A DNA stretch of 64,000 nt from Siphonodentalium dalli (GCA_032622095.1 CP136066.1:95257319-95321318), one strand, 5' to 3'. Positions 12,165 through 24,101 are shown, counted from the stretch's first letter. Notes: generated by a model not told the origin, from the sequence alone. Made by a program: numbers and translations.

Positions 12165-12620
12165 GTGGAATGTCATTAATGGCCATAAAATTAATGGCCA
12201 TGAAAGTAAAAAGTGCTTTTAATGGGAAATTAATGCCCATTAATAGCAATGAAAATGCTTCTGCAAAAATTAATGGCCATGACAATTACAAAGTATTTAA
12301 TGGCCATGAATTTAATGGCCATTATTCGTTGTCCTTTAAGTGTTTTTTAATGGGAAATTAATGCCCATTAACAGATGTCATCACCCATTAATTTGTTTTA
12401 ATGGCATTTACTCGATACTTAATGCCCATTAACACATATTGTGTACATGCCATTAAATATTTTTGGATTTAATGCCCATTAATGGTCTGTATTAATGGCA
12501 ATTTAATGGCACTTAAAGGACAACGAATAAGAGGTTTTTTTAATGGGTTTTTAATTGGGTTTTAATGGTGTTTTAATTACTTCTGATTAATGGGAATTTA
12601 ATGGTCATTTAATGGGTTAT
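12165..12620. repeat. Dense TTAATGG/CCATTAA cluster
   Basis: In about 450 bp the word TTAATG or its complement CATTAA occurs over twenty times, often as TTAATGGCCAT or TTAATGCCCATTAA. Within it, ATTCGTTGTCCTTTAAGTG (about 12323) and its inverted complement (about 12508-12527) bound a ~205-bp inner segment, suggesting a MITE embedded in, or made of, this material. Not coding. Confidence 0.75.
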
Positions 12621-13265
12621 TGTGCAGTAGTGTTATCGGCTTATCACGCTAACGGACACAACATTTCTATAAATAGAAACAAGTGGCATAACTCTGGTTA
12701 GAAAGTCTTAGCAGACCCAATTTTTTGTGTACAGTTGTCGCACATGACATTTAACTCACATACCAAAAATTGTTGGAAAACATCAATAAACGGCTATGTT
12801 ATATAGGTTTGTTGCCGGCTTGCCGCCCACTGGACGGGCAGACCCGTCGACAAACCGTCCCTCGCTAAAAATTGTCAGAATCAATCAATAAACAGCTATG
12901 TCTGTTGCCACCGTTGTGTGAGTAATGTTGGCTTTATATGTCCTTATTGTTGGATTGAGGCCTAAAAGGAATCAAGCTTTAAGTCTTGCTTAGAGGGAAT
13001 GTTCTCATGCCAAACTCGGAGGCTTATTTGAGAATTATATTATACAGTTGATGACTGTACATGTGTAAGGTGTGGACTTCATGTTTATGTATTTAAGATA
13101 TACACATGTAAGTAAACCCGTATTTAGGTCATATTGGTCCTAATATTTCATCAGGAATCGCTAATCAGTATCCATGGAAAAACATGGGATATGACCCAAG
13201 TTTCACATGGAGCGATTTCAAGCTAATTGTCATAATTGCAGATTTACATTAGATATCAATCTGAA

Positions 13266-13884
13266 CAAGCCTTAACCCTTTACCCAACAAACCGGCCAAA
13301 TAAAGCTTCAACAGCCTAAAATATCTTCGTTCTGTCTCAATAGAATCATACAAATATGGATATCATTGGAACCGGCTCCTTGACCACATTGTGATAGTTA
13401 CAGTTATGCCCTGTGCCAATGCATTCTCTTATATATGCGAGTCGACCATAGGTCGCCTCGCATATATAAGAGAATGCATTGGCCTAAAAAAAATCTTTTT
13501 TTAACACTTTTTACCATTTTTTCTTACATTCTTTAACAATTTTATAATTTTTAATGTGTTAAGCCAATGCATTCTCTTATATATGCGAGGCGACCTATGG
13601 TCGACTCACATATATAAGAGAATGCATTGGCACAGGGCCCTTCTGTTGGGTAAAGGGTTAAATAGGGTGTCTGTCATTTGCAGAATGAGGCCTTGAAATA
13701 TGGTGTCTGTCATTTGCATCACCAAATTCACCCTCTGGGAACCTCATTCTGCTGAGGTGTAAGCAGAATGAGGTCCCCAGAGGGTGAATTTGGTGATGCT
13801 AGCCCGCTATGCGGGGTAGCATCACTAAATTCACCCTCTGGGGACCTCATTCTGCAAATGACAGACACCCTATTTCAAGGCTTG
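13266..13884. mobile_element. hAT-like MITE (CAAGCC... ends), copy 1, interrupted
   Basis: The element is bounded by an exact 8-bp direct repeat, AATCTGAA, at 13258-13265 and 13885-13892. Its right end reads TATTTCAAGGCTTG, and its left end CAAGCC is separated from the rest of the terminal repeat by the piggyBac-like MITE at 13272-13661. The interior is a hairpin of arms containing GAATTTGGTGATGCTAGC. The 8-bp duplication supports a hAT-type origin; no transposase is present. Related copies lie at 38768, 53134 and 61356. Confidence 0.85.
13272..13661. mobile_element. piggyBac-like MITE, copy 1
   Basis: The element is flanked by TTAA on both sides (13272-13275 and 13658-13661), with terminal repeats CCCTTTACCCAACA and TGTTGGGTAAAGGG. 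Inside, two hairpins each contain CATTCTCTTATATATGC, and together they form a larger inverted repeat. TTAA duplication with CCC ends is the piggyBac hallmark. The element sits inside the terminal repeat of a hAT-like MITE. A close copy lies at 39861-40254. Confidence 0.88.
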
Positions 13885-13892
13885 AATCTGAA

Positions 13893-15299
13893 TACATGTC
13901 TTGTTCCAATACAATGTTATTTACAATATTGCAAATTATCCAGTCGATTACTTGCAAAATATTCCCAGCTTATTCCAATCTCATGGCATTGTGACATCCT
14001 GTTGTGGCTGGGTGGCATCAAAAAGATTTGATAAAGGGACAATCAATTTATCGTGGCTAGTTACCAAACATAGTTTAGTGTTTGTTATTATATCTAGTGG
14101 AAAACCATATAGATTGTAGAGCACGAGAACATTTACACAGGGGAAGGAAGGATCAAGATTGTTCAAAGTGAACTTTAAACAGGTCGGGTGAAAACCATCG
14201 AATGATGTAATTAGACCGATCAGTGTTATTAAAACCAATTGGTCTTCAACCAAATGCATGTAACCAGGAAAGACCAATTGGCCTTCCAAAAGTATAATAA
14301 CATCAATCGGTTGACTTAAAATAACATGGATCGCCTGTTTATTCTGAACTGTTGAATATAACATATAACGCCCAAGTACATCAATCTTTTTTTAAATGTG
14401 TGCGATAAGTTATGCCTGTTACAAACAAAAGGAATCTAACAAAAATATTCTGATCTTATTTATCAACTTTTATTTTTCAACAATTATTGTTAGGAAACCC
14501 ACTAAAATATTTATGCTGAGTCAGCTGCCGATTTGACAATTAGGTGATAATAGGACATTATTAGGATTATGTTTGTGCTAAAAATCAGTAGCTTAATTAA
14601 TTATAATCCCTATGAACAGTTAATTAGCAGGACTGTTTTTTCACAAGACAGTAAGGTTTCTTCTGGTTCCATGTATGCAACAGAGAAGGAGAGATAGGAA
14701 TTCTTAGGAATGGAGACATGAATTTCTTGCACTCAAACCTACATTTGGAAGTCCCCAGGACAGACATTGAACAAGAAAAATTCAGATATCTGGATCTCGA
14801 CTGAAAAACTGGGTCTAATTAGTGGAAACTTAAAGAAATCATGTAATTAATTGGTGTTTAATAATAAGACTCACATTCGTAAGAAAAATATGACAAAAAA
14901 ATTGCCAATAAAAACCAAATATTTACTCAAAACGTGGGACAACCCGACCCTGAAAATTGGGGTGACCTGGCCCAAAATACCATTGGGTTGAGTTGTCCCT
15001 TGGTTGGGTGGTCATACTTCCTATCGAGTTAGTTATTGTCCAGTATAATGGTGATGAAAGGGTTCGGTAAACCTCATAAAAATGCGAAGACAAAAGAGCA
15101 GTAGTATCAACAAACTCTATCATCGTCCATTCGGCAGGCTACAGTGAAATAACAAAATTGTATTTCACTGTTGCTTCTAAGAGATTCAAACATTGATAGG
15201 CAAGCATCAGTCTGGAGTATACTACATACCCACATATAAAAAATAGTATCAGTATGAATCTGAGTGTATGTTTACAAAGACTGGGTAAGCATATAATAT
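13893..15299. other. Gene-free stretch with one imperfect hairpin
   Basis: No supported gene. At about 14213-14305, GACCGATCAGTGTTATT and ACCAATTGGTCT have inverted counterparts, forming an imperfect foldback that is probably an old MITE. Confidence 0.5.
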
Positions 15300-15300
15300 G

Positions 15301-17165
15301 AAAGTGTCAATGACACTGTAGCTCAAGTTGGAAAGGCAATAATTTAATGTGTTACAGTCAATGGAGCGATTGGGAATGCGGAAAGATGAAATGTCTAAGT
15401 AACACTATATTATCAACATGAAGAGATATATATAAAGTAAAATCCAAGATGGTTGCTGGCGGCTATGGTTTCGAAAGAAATTCAAAAACATTTATAGGTT
15501 CCATCTAGTAGATCAATATCAAGATTAATATTAAGTTTGGTGATGATCTGCTGAGGGAAGTGGACTGTATGGTGTGCCAAAGGATTTAGTCATGCAAAGA
15601 GTAAAATCCAACATCCATATAAATTTCACGATGATCAGGTGAAGAGTTCGGCCTGTAGCCAGTGCTAATGGACTGAATTTTGAATCCAAGATGGCTGCTG
15701 CCGGCCATGTTTGTTTGCCAAATGACCCCAAAATGACTTGTTTCCATCTACATGTCAAAGTCAACAGCCAAAACAAATGTCATAATGATCCGACCAAAGG
15801 TACAACCTGTAGCCCAAACCAAAGGATTTTGTCATGCAAAGAGTAAAATCCAAGATGGCTGCCAGCGGCCATGTTTTATGGCCAAATGACCCCAAAATGA
15901 CTTGTTTCCATCTACATGTCAAAGTCAACAGCCAAAACAAATGTCATAATGATCCGACCAAAGGTACAACCTGTAGCCCAAACCAAAGGATTTTGTCATG
16001 CAAAGAGTAAAATCCAAGATGGCTGCCAGCGGCCATGTTTTATGGCCAAATGACCCCAAAATGACTTGTTCTCATCTACATGTCCGTATAAAATTTCACG
16101 ATGATCAGGCGAAGAGTTCGGCCTGTAGCCAGTGCTAATGGACTGAATTTTGAATCCAAGATGGCTGCTGGTGGCCATGTTTGTTTGCCAAATACCCCAA
16201 AATGACTTGTTTCCATCTACATGTCAACAGCCATAACAAATGTCATAATGATCCGACCAAAGGTAAAACCTGTAGCCCAAGCCAAAGTATTTTGTCATGC
16301 AAAGAGTAAAATCCAAGATGGCTGTCGGCGGCCATGTTTTATGGTCGAATGACCCCAAAATGACTCGTTCCCATCTACATGTTAATAATTACATCCATGA
16401 CAAATTTCGTGATGATCAGACCAAAGGTACGACCTGTAGCCCATGCCCAAGGATTTAGTCATGCAAAGAGTAAAATCAAAGATGGCTGCTGATGGCCATG
16501 TTTTTTGGCCGAATGACCCTAAAATAACTCGTTCCCATCTACATATCAATATTAAAATATTTGACAAATTTCATGATGATCAGACAAACAGTACGGCCTA
16601 TAGCCCGTGCTAATGGATTGAATTTTGAAATCCAAGATGGCAGCTGGCAGCCATTTTTGTTTTGCCGAATAACCCCAAAATGACACGTTCCCATTTACAT
16701 GTCAATGTTAACATCCATGACAAATTTCATGATGATCCGACCCGCAGCCTGTGTCAAAGGATTTAGTCATACAAAGAGTAAAATCCAAGATGGCTGCCAG
16801 TTGCCATCTTTTATGGCTGAATGACCCCCAAAATGACTCGCTCCCATCTACATGTCAATATTAACTTCCACGACAAATTTCATGATGATCAGACGAACAC
16901 TCCGGCCTGTACCCCGTGCTAATGGATTGAATTTTGAAATCCAAGATGGCTGTGACGTCCATGTTTTTTTGCCGAATGACCCCAAAATGACTCGTTTCCA
17001 TCTATATGTCAATGTCAACGCCCATGACAAATTTCATAATGATCCAACGAAAGATACGACCTGTAGCCCGTGCCAAAGGATTCAGTCATGCAAAGAGTAG
17101 AATCCAAGATAGCTGCCGTTTTATGGCTGAATGACCCCAAAATGACTCAATCCCTTCTAAATGTC
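15301..17165 (-). mobile_element. Helentron-like element with ~160-bp repeats, family M, copy 2
   Basis: Read on the minus strand, this is an array of ~155-165-bp units (CATGGCCGCCAGCAGCCAT, GGATTTTACTCTTTGCATGA, GACATGTAGATGGGAACGA). Its 3' end at 15301-15340 is the subterminal repeat (CAACTTGAGCTA on the minus strand) followed by the hairpin GTGTCATTGACAC. The head is missing at the right edge. The short open frames across it are repeat translations. See the complete copy at 28635-30640. Confidence 0.75.
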
Positions 17166-17699
17166 ACTGCAGCCTGTCTGCAGGTAATATTATATAGTAT
17201 GCCTTTATATATACAAATAATATACCCAATCTTCAGTTTTGTCTTTATTTTATTCACAAAATAGCTATTTGAGGTCCTAAAAATAGGATCAATTAAAATT
17301 ATGCTGTTGTAATTCCAGCCCGAAGAGATAAGCCATCCTTAAAATGTTTGAACTAATACATGTACTGATACATGTAGAGCGATAATGGCGTTTAATATCA
17401 TCATCATCTAGGTTTTGTGGAGCATGTACCCAAGATGAAGCATGTGGCCAAGAATCAATTCAATATGTTATTGCAATATCGGCTAATAAAAATCATACAA
17501 TCTCCAGCTGGGGCAGATTATTAAGGAACAAGTATTGACCAAGATATACTATCTGCATTATTTTTTCATTGTTATAAAGAGCTCCCCGTCGGAACAGGTC
17601 AAAACATCAAAAAGTTACCAGACCCAGGTTTTGAATGGATGGAATATAATCTCTATACTCTACGGAGGTAAGCCAGACTGCCCAGAGTAAAGTTTCAAA

Positions 17700-17995
17700 G
17701 ACTCCCATATTAACAACTTTGCGAAGAAAGCAAACAACACCATGGCATGTATGAGGCATACATGTAACTTGAAGCACTGCCCAGAGAAATGCAGGAAGCA
17801 AGCTGACACCTCGCAAGTCCGCTCTCAACTTGAATATGTTTCATCAGTATGGGACCAACATCAACAAAAGAACATCACTGCACTCGAAAAAGTCCAAAAT
17901 AGAGGTGGATATAGGGTGGATATGGAAGAAATTCCGGGTATACATGTATCTGTTACCAACATGTTAAAAGACCTGCAACCAGATAATCAGGCTCC
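17700..17995 (+). pseudogene. Degraded CR1-like reverse transcriptase C-terminal fragment
   Basis: The frame gives KANNTMACMR, then SQLEYVSSVWD, LEKVQNRGG and TNMLKDLQ. These align in order with the LEYAATIWDPH, LEKVQRKGA and TSMLSELQL region of the ORF2 at 2161-5813. It is a 5'-truncated, decayed remnant, probably of a different CR1 lineage. Only the thumb region survives. Confidence 0.75.
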
Positions 17996-18369
17996 TGTGC
18001 AAATTTGCAGGATATATTATTATGTTTGTGTATTATGTATTTAATTTGTGCAAATATAAAACAATCCAATCCAAAATCAGGAAATAAACAGGATATTACG
18101 GTAAATAGGCTCTAATAAAAGTCTAATTATTTTTCGAAGGTTGCACATGACACAACACCATCACTACCAAGAGGCCACATTTTATTAAAAGCAAAACCGA
18201 AACGGCACATTAAAACATCGCAAAAGTATACAGATGAGCAAGTCACCAGCATTGTAGAGAAATTCCAACAAAATAACAGTAACATCTTCAACATAATAGA
18301 AGCAAACTGTAGAGTATATATCAAAATTCATATTTCATAAGGACAACCACACCTGGAACAAGCTTAGTG

Positions 18370-18698
18370 CAGCTGAAGGGGTCACTCTCACCAAAAAAAG
18401 TGATGAAGGGTACACAGGGTTTGAAAATGTGCTGAAGGGTACACAGGGTTTGTGATCGCCACTAACATCGTTACTTAAACTGTGTTTCTGAAAGTATGGT
18501 GCCCATTAATAGCAGTTTGTTTTCAGTTCATTTTAATGTTCATTGGAACGTAAACAATTATTTTCTAACATAAATCATGGCAGATACGAAAACTAAACGT
18601 CATTTAGAACGACATTTCAAACCCTGTGTACCCTTCAGCACATTTTCAAATCCTGTGTACCATTCAGCACTTTTTTTGGTGAGAGTGACCCCTTCAGC
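18370..18698. mobile_element. Foldback MITE C
   Basis: Ends are GCTGAAGGGGTCACTCTCACC and its inverted complement. Two internal copies of GAAGGGTACACAGGGTTTG face two inverted copies. CTTAGTG occurs just outside each end (18363-18369 and 18699-18705) as a likely 7-bp target duplication. The site hit is the left edge of MITE B. Confidence 0.75.
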
Positions 18699-18703
18699 CT
18701 TAG

Positions 18704-19413
18704 TGAATGTTCAGACGACCACGATACAATCATAAGTGGAGGAATCGAGCCCGACGAGATCATGGATAGTTAGTTCACTCGATTGCGATGTCGTCGTACA
18801 TGATGATATTGTAGGTTGTTCGTAAATCATGTGATTGACTACCCTACGATCATTTCCAGCTACGATTTTTACATACCGCTATACTTAAAGTAATTGACCA
18901 CCAATAACGTGGTGTCACCCCGTTAATATGGCGGTACTATACCACGGTATCCTCCAATACCGCGGTACTGATACCGCTTGTTAACGCGAACAAGTATGTG
19001 TGAGTAAATACCTCCCCTAAAAGAGTTCCATGAAAATCACCGCGGTATTCAACAAAATTAATGCGGTGCCCGCTAAAAGACCACGGTATCATTATCGCCC
19101 AATATCGTAACTCCACGCCATGACCGTCTCGATACCGCTACCGTTTATTACCGGTATCACCGCGGTCATGACCGGGGTATCACCCCGTTTTTCTGGTCAA
19201 TTACTTTGAGAATAGCGGTACACATGACTGCGATAAGTCGCAAATGGAGGTAGCCAAGGATACGCCACGATTTTGCATCTAAAATCAAACAGTGCTTGAT
19301 ATTATTTTTTGACTTACGACATTGTTGTGAGCATGCACAATCCAATTACCGGTTACTTCCTACAACGGAAATCTTTCCACTTATGATTGAATCGTGGTCG
19401 TCTGAATGTTCAC
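18704..19413. mobile_element. MITE B, interrupted by MITE A
   Basis: Ends GTGAATGTTCAGACGACC and GGTCGTCTGAATGTTCAC are exact inverted complements. Internal sequence (TACGATTTTTACA... and GACTGCGATAAGTCGC) is split by MITE A at 18874-19220. Interior motifs (TGTTTGATTTT, AAATCGTGGCGT) recur in the element at 20248-20560. Confidence 0.75.
18874..19220. mobile_element. Tc1/mariner-like MITE A, copy 1
   Basis: TA flanks both ends. Terminal repeats are CCGCTATACTTAAAGTAAT and, on the other side, the complement of CCGCTATTCTCAAAGTAATT. The interior is rich in TACCGCGGTA words. A second copy in opposite orientation is at 21386-21720. Confidence 0.8.
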
Positions 19414-20247
19414 TTACAGATAGGATATGTGCTAGTGCATGTTCTCGAGGGATCTGCTAACAGCTTCAAACCTTGGCTGCATAAGTATGGGAGGCCAAAT
19501 TCATATATTCATATTTATTAATAATTTTACTGAAGCACAACTCAATTGAGCTGAACTGTAATTCATTGTAAAAGAAGTCAATAGTGATGAAGGGCAATTA
19601 CTAATATTATTACCATCTCACACCCCTGCCAAATGACTAGTTAGCCTTGTGGCTATGGAACCATTCAGATTGTAAGACCAAACTATTGGTGTGCTATTCC
19701 TAAGGCTTAGCCAGTTGGGTTATTTCAATATTACTCAGAGGGGGTTATATGTAACCCATTAGGCATTACACAATTACATATGCCATTAATTGTGTTTCAG
19801 AGTAATTGGATTGTGCCTCAGTACAATTGTATTGAGCTTCAGTCCAATTATTAATATATGTGAATTTGGCCTCCCAGCAGAACTCTAACATCTAATCAGA
19901 GTAATCGCTGCCTAAGCTTGCATTTAACATCTTACATTGTTTCAGATTCATGGCATTATCCAGCATTATCTACATTTTTGTATACATAAACATGCAAGGT
20001 GTGCATATATGTATAAAACGTTACGACAATGACCCCATCAGCAAATCGGAATCAGATTTTGTATACAACTTTAAATAGTCACTTTAGCAGTTAAGTCCAA
20101 CCAGTGCCAGTGGCACTGAAATGGTCACTGTCACCCCCTTTCGTTCAGTTGGGCACCCAGCTTTTTTTAATTTTCAGTTGGGTACCCAGCTTTTGTCAAA
20201 TTTACATTTGGGTACCCAGGTTTATGAAATCTCACACAGAGAGTGAT

Positions 20248-20560
20248 GTGCCACCGCACACGCTGCGATTAAAATCGTAAGTGGGGAAAATCGCAGGAGG
20301 AAGCATCCAATGCGCATGCCCACGACAATATCGTAGCCAAATCGTAGCAATCAAGCACTGTTTGATTTTACCAGGAAAATCGTGGCGTGACTTTGGCAAC
20401 GCGCGCGATCGTACATGTAGCTGTCACATGACCACTGTCGCACTGGTCATGTTGTAAATACCACGAAAATCGTAGCTGCAAAGATCGCAGCACCGTAGCG
20501 TCTGCGGGCAAGCTACGATTTCTCCACCTACGATTTTAATCGCAGCGTCTGCAGTGGCAC
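20248..20560. mobile_element. MITE B2
   Basis: Inverted ends GTGCCAC...GTGGCAC continue into GCTGCGATTAAAATCGTA and its complement. The interior shares TGTTTGATTTTA and AAATCGTGGCGT with MITE B. Confidence 0.75.
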
Positions 20561-20759
20561 TTAATTAGTGATTGCCATCAGTTGATTGCAAAATGAACCT
20601 GTTAAATTTGTGTACTAGTATACTTGTTTATATATGAATTATGATGTATATTCGTCGCGATGCTTCAAACTAATAGCAGAGAAGAATTGTATGCTGTATC
20701 TGTATTGGTATGCACGCAGGATCCGTTCGGATGTATAAGCGCTTGGGATGGGATGATTA

Positions 20760-21385
20760 GGACGTTTTGTTGTTTTCAGCTGGTTCTCCGTCCATTGTCA
20801 TTTGGATGGATCGCATGCTGTCTTCTTCCAGAGTATTCCAGTCCTTGATTGTTTTAGGGAAGAATGAGTTTTTGAATTCTGGAGTCTGCACGTCGATTAG
20901 TTCATAGGGGTTTTAGTTGTTACACTCCTGCGTAGAAACAAAGTTCTTTGATACGTACCCCTCGAACTTCCGAGCTTTGATTTTTCGACACACTTTTTGT
21001 TTTGGTCTCAACAGGTCATTGGTGTCGATAGCCGGGACCAGCCCATCCACTACCTTGCCAAACAACTGGAGAGCATGTTGGTAATTGTTCCTGCCTCTTG
21101 TGATGTATAGTCCCCAGCTGTTAGGAATCTGGCTGCTCTCTTCTGTATCCTATCTAGTTTGTCAATGTCTGATCCTATCAGGTGGGGGTCCCAGACAACT
21201 GATGCATATTCCAACTTTGGTCGCACTAAGGTTTTGTATGCGATCAGATTGCTTTTTGCTGGAGCCTTCTTTAGGTTTCTTCTAATAAAGCCTAGCGTAC
21301 TAATCGCCTTCTGTGTGATTTTCATTTTGGTGATGTGAGATGACCATTTCATGTACATGTACTGGTACTTGGTCTTGGAGATGCA
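20760..21385 (-). pseudogene. CR1-like reverse transcriptase C-terminal fragment
   Basis: On the minus strand the frame reads STLGFIRRNLKKAP, LVRPKLEYASVVWDPH, IQKRAARF and TNMLSS, then LFGKVVDGLVPA, YELIDVQTPEF and NSFFPKTIKDWNTL. This is the ordered C-terminal third of a CR1-like ORF2. At least one frameshift near 21050 and one stop in the NN-to-NPYEL segment break it. Its upstream (5') side is cut by MITE A copy 2 at 21386. Confidence 0.8.
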
Positions 21386-21720
21386 TACCGCTATTCTCAA
21401 AGTAATTGACCAGAAAAACGGGTGATACCCCGGTCATGACCATGGTGATACCAGTAATAAACGGTAGCTGTATCGAGGCGGTCATGGCAGTGGAATTACG
21501 GTATTGGGCGATGATACCGCTGTCTTTTAGCGGGCACCGCATTAATTTTTTTGAATACCGCAGTGATTTTCATGGAACACTTTGAGGGGAGGTATTTACT
21601 CCCACATACGTTAACAAGCGGTATCAGTACCGCGTATTGGAGGATACCGCGGTATAGTACCGCAGTATTAACGGGGTGACACCACGTTGCTGGTGGTCAA
21701 TTACTTTAAGTATAGCGGTA
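21386..21720. mobile_element. Tc1/mariner-like MITE A, copy 2
   Basis: TA at both ends, with terminal repeats CCGCTATTCTCAAAGTAATT and the complement of CCGCTATACTTAAAGTAAT. It is inverted relative to copy 1 at 18874, with small internal differences. Confidence 0.8.
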
Positions 21721-21866
21721 GGACATACTCACATAGGTATATAAGGCCTACTGCAGATCAACTGCTCATAAAGCTGGGTACCCAACTGTAAATTTTATAA
21801 AAACCTGGGTACCCAACTGAAAGTTTTAAAAAGCTGAACGAAAGGGGGTGACAATGACCATTTCAG

Positions 21867-22827
21867 CGCCAGTGTCAGAGTGATGAGGTCATTGAGGAAC
21901 TTCACTCAGGAAGTGAAAAACATAAATCGAAATAAGGAAACGCGAGATCAAAATTAAGCATTTATTAGTCCCAGAGAGTTCGGCGTGACATGTGAATCTG
22001 TTTTATATTTTAACATTATATATCTCAAGTTAAACACAATCGTCTACACTTTTCTAGAAAATTATGTTACAAACCTTTGGACGATTTCACCCATCATTGT
22101 TTTGTTTTTATAATCAGCAGAAACAGACGGTCGCAGTGCAATTCGTCAAAAATAATATATACACTAATATTTTGTAATTATATATAATCAATTGTATAAA
22201 AATCGTTCGAAGTGTCTGTAGTATAACAATTTTATTGTTAATAGAAAATTTTCCGTTAGAACATTTTTATTATATGTTATATTTGACCAATCATGCGGCA
22301 CCATATTCACTCTTGGATAGGAAGCATTTTCCATGCAATGTCATCATCGGTTGTCAGTAAACAAGTGGGAGAAATGCGTCTTTTAATTCAACTCGTTATC
22401 GGTACAATTGCCAGAACTTCCCGTCCTATGTTTTCACATATAATAATTATAATAATATTTGTTATATTAGTCCTACATTGTATGTTGTTCTATAAATTTG
22501 AATCTCACTCAATGTCATCATCGACAGTCATGTGATAGTGAACCCGGACATTTTCCCCACAGGACATTTCCGCACCAGAACATTTACACACCGGACATTC
22601 TCCCACTGTCTAATTATCATTTTCATTATTTAGTATAAATAATTTGGATTATCAAATAAAATCACTTGATTTTGATGGGCTGACATGTCCCCACTTTGCA
22701 AATTTGCCACCATACATGTATGATGTAGGCCTACATCATAGTAGTACATGTGATTATGATGTATCTTCTTTCAATTTTCTTCTGACACACCCCCATTTAT
22801 AGGGTTTATGTCAGTGCAACTGCAGGG
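21867..22827. other. Gene-free stretch
   Basis: AT-rich, with no supported gene. The open frame at 22293-22535 has no recognisable motif or splice context. Confidence 0.55.
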
Positions 22828-23170
22828 AACGCGAAGAATCGGCTCGGTATTTTTCGGTCGCGGGAAGATTCGGCTGAGAAGATTCGGCTGGGAAGATTCG
22901 TCCAGTCTATTGATCTAGTTAATTAAATAGTGCAGATGTTGTGGCTTGTTGACAGCTTGTTCATTGTCTTATTGAAAGATCATTTAGTTGTAACAACAAC
23001 AACTAATTGAAACGTTTGTGGGATCATTTACAAGGGTCTTGATTAGCTCAGTTGTAGTAATAACACACTTTATCAGACGAATAATATAATAAAAAATATG
23101 TACATAACATACATGTATATACACAAGCTGATAGAAGGTGTAACGGACAATACAAAATATCAATATTGAG
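22828..23170 (+). repeat. Dispersed repeat with GAAGATTCGGCTG motifs, copy 1
   Basis: It contains several GAAGATTCGGCTG words, GTCTATTGATCTA, and then TTAGTTGTAACAACAACAAC and AATAACACACTTTAT. The same order is found at about 25150-25450 as a direct copy, and GAAGATTCGGCTG words recur inverted at 24930-25005, where ACCCCAACTGCAAG faces the CAACTGCAGGG at 22818. A transposon with inverted ends and a later partial duplication is one reading. Confidence 0.6.
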
Positions 23171-23574
23171 ATATTTAACTGAACGAAATTGACATTTATT
23201 CTTTATTTGAAAACCCATAATTAAACATTAAAATAATTTTAAATCATACCATTAATAGAAAATCAATTTTTTATTACTTTAATATTGTAAAAAATCGCAG
23301 TTTCTTCTTGCTGCCCTGCTCTTATTGCATAGCGTTTCTATTTCTATGAGTGTCGATTCTATAAATTACTATCTCATGAAGAATTCCTACGAAATTGTCT
23401 TTGTGAAGTTCCGTTTTTGTTCACATGAAATATTGACGATGTATAACGAGCGTTTCTTATAATTTAAGTTATTATCTTATTTTTATTTATGTGATAAGTC
23501 ATGAATAAAGAGCGTTTCTTAATATAGTTTTTGTTATCCATTAAAAGTGTATTTACCATGCAGCTACCCTGCTG

Positions 23575-23911
23575 GACAAAACAAGTGTCCACTTAACCGC
23601 GGTGCAGTTAGCGTTGCCACCGTGGCCAAATTGCAACTACACTGTAGCTCCACTGGCTAACTACAGTTGGGCCGCAGTGTACTTGCAATTCGACCATGGT
23701 GTACGGTAGTTGCTGCGGTGTACGTTCATTAAACTGAAAAAAGATGATACTTGCCGTTCGGCCACAGTATACTTGCCGTTCGGCCGCAGTGTACTTGCCG
23801 TTCGGCCGCAGTGTACTTGCCATTCGGTCGCTGTGCTCAACTGCAGTTACAAACTCTGACACGCGGCCGAACGGCAAATACACCGCGGTGCCAATGGACA
23901 CTTGTTTTGTC
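23575..23911. mobile_element. Foldback element with an internal 22-bp tandem repeat
   Basis: Ends GACAAAACAAGTGTCCA and TGGACACTTGTTTTGTC are inverted complements, followed by CCGCGGTG/CACCGCGG. The interior at 23752-23840 has about four 22-bp units beginning ACTTGCCGTTCGGCC. It is much richer in GC than its flanks. Open frames on both strands are repeat artefacts. Confidence 0.7.
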
Positions 23912-24101
23912 GGGTGGGGTATGTGGTTGTTCGTTCGAACATTGTTCAAATATACACCATTTGGAGACACATAAAACGAAACAGCGAGTATTTCTCACTG
24001 ATTTCATATCAGCATCCGAAGGACGATTCTGTATACTCCGTCGCCAGTTATGCAATCACACTTAGTGCCAACTGAACTGAGTGTGAAAAACTGAACACCC
24101 T

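Larger units (their letters stand above)
20116..21866. mobile_element. Composite foldback element with nested insertions
   Basis: Inverted ends CTGAAATGGTCACTGTCACC and GGTGACAATGACCATTTCAG, followed inward by inverted copies of TTGGGTACCCAGCTTTT, bound 1.75 kb. The ends resemble those of MITE C (CTGAAGGGGTCACTCTCACC), so both belong to one superfamily. GCCAGTG lies next to both ends and may be the target duplication. The interior holds MITE B2, a reverse transcriptase fragment and MITE A copy 2. Confidence 0.65.

Noticed and set aside
15531-17264. Several 60-80-residue frames on both strands
   Set aside because: They fall entirely within family M repeat units and repeat the same peptides.
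23608-24065. Open frames with repeated RSAAVYLPFG on both strands
   Set aside because: They reflect the 22-bp tandem repeat in the foldback element.
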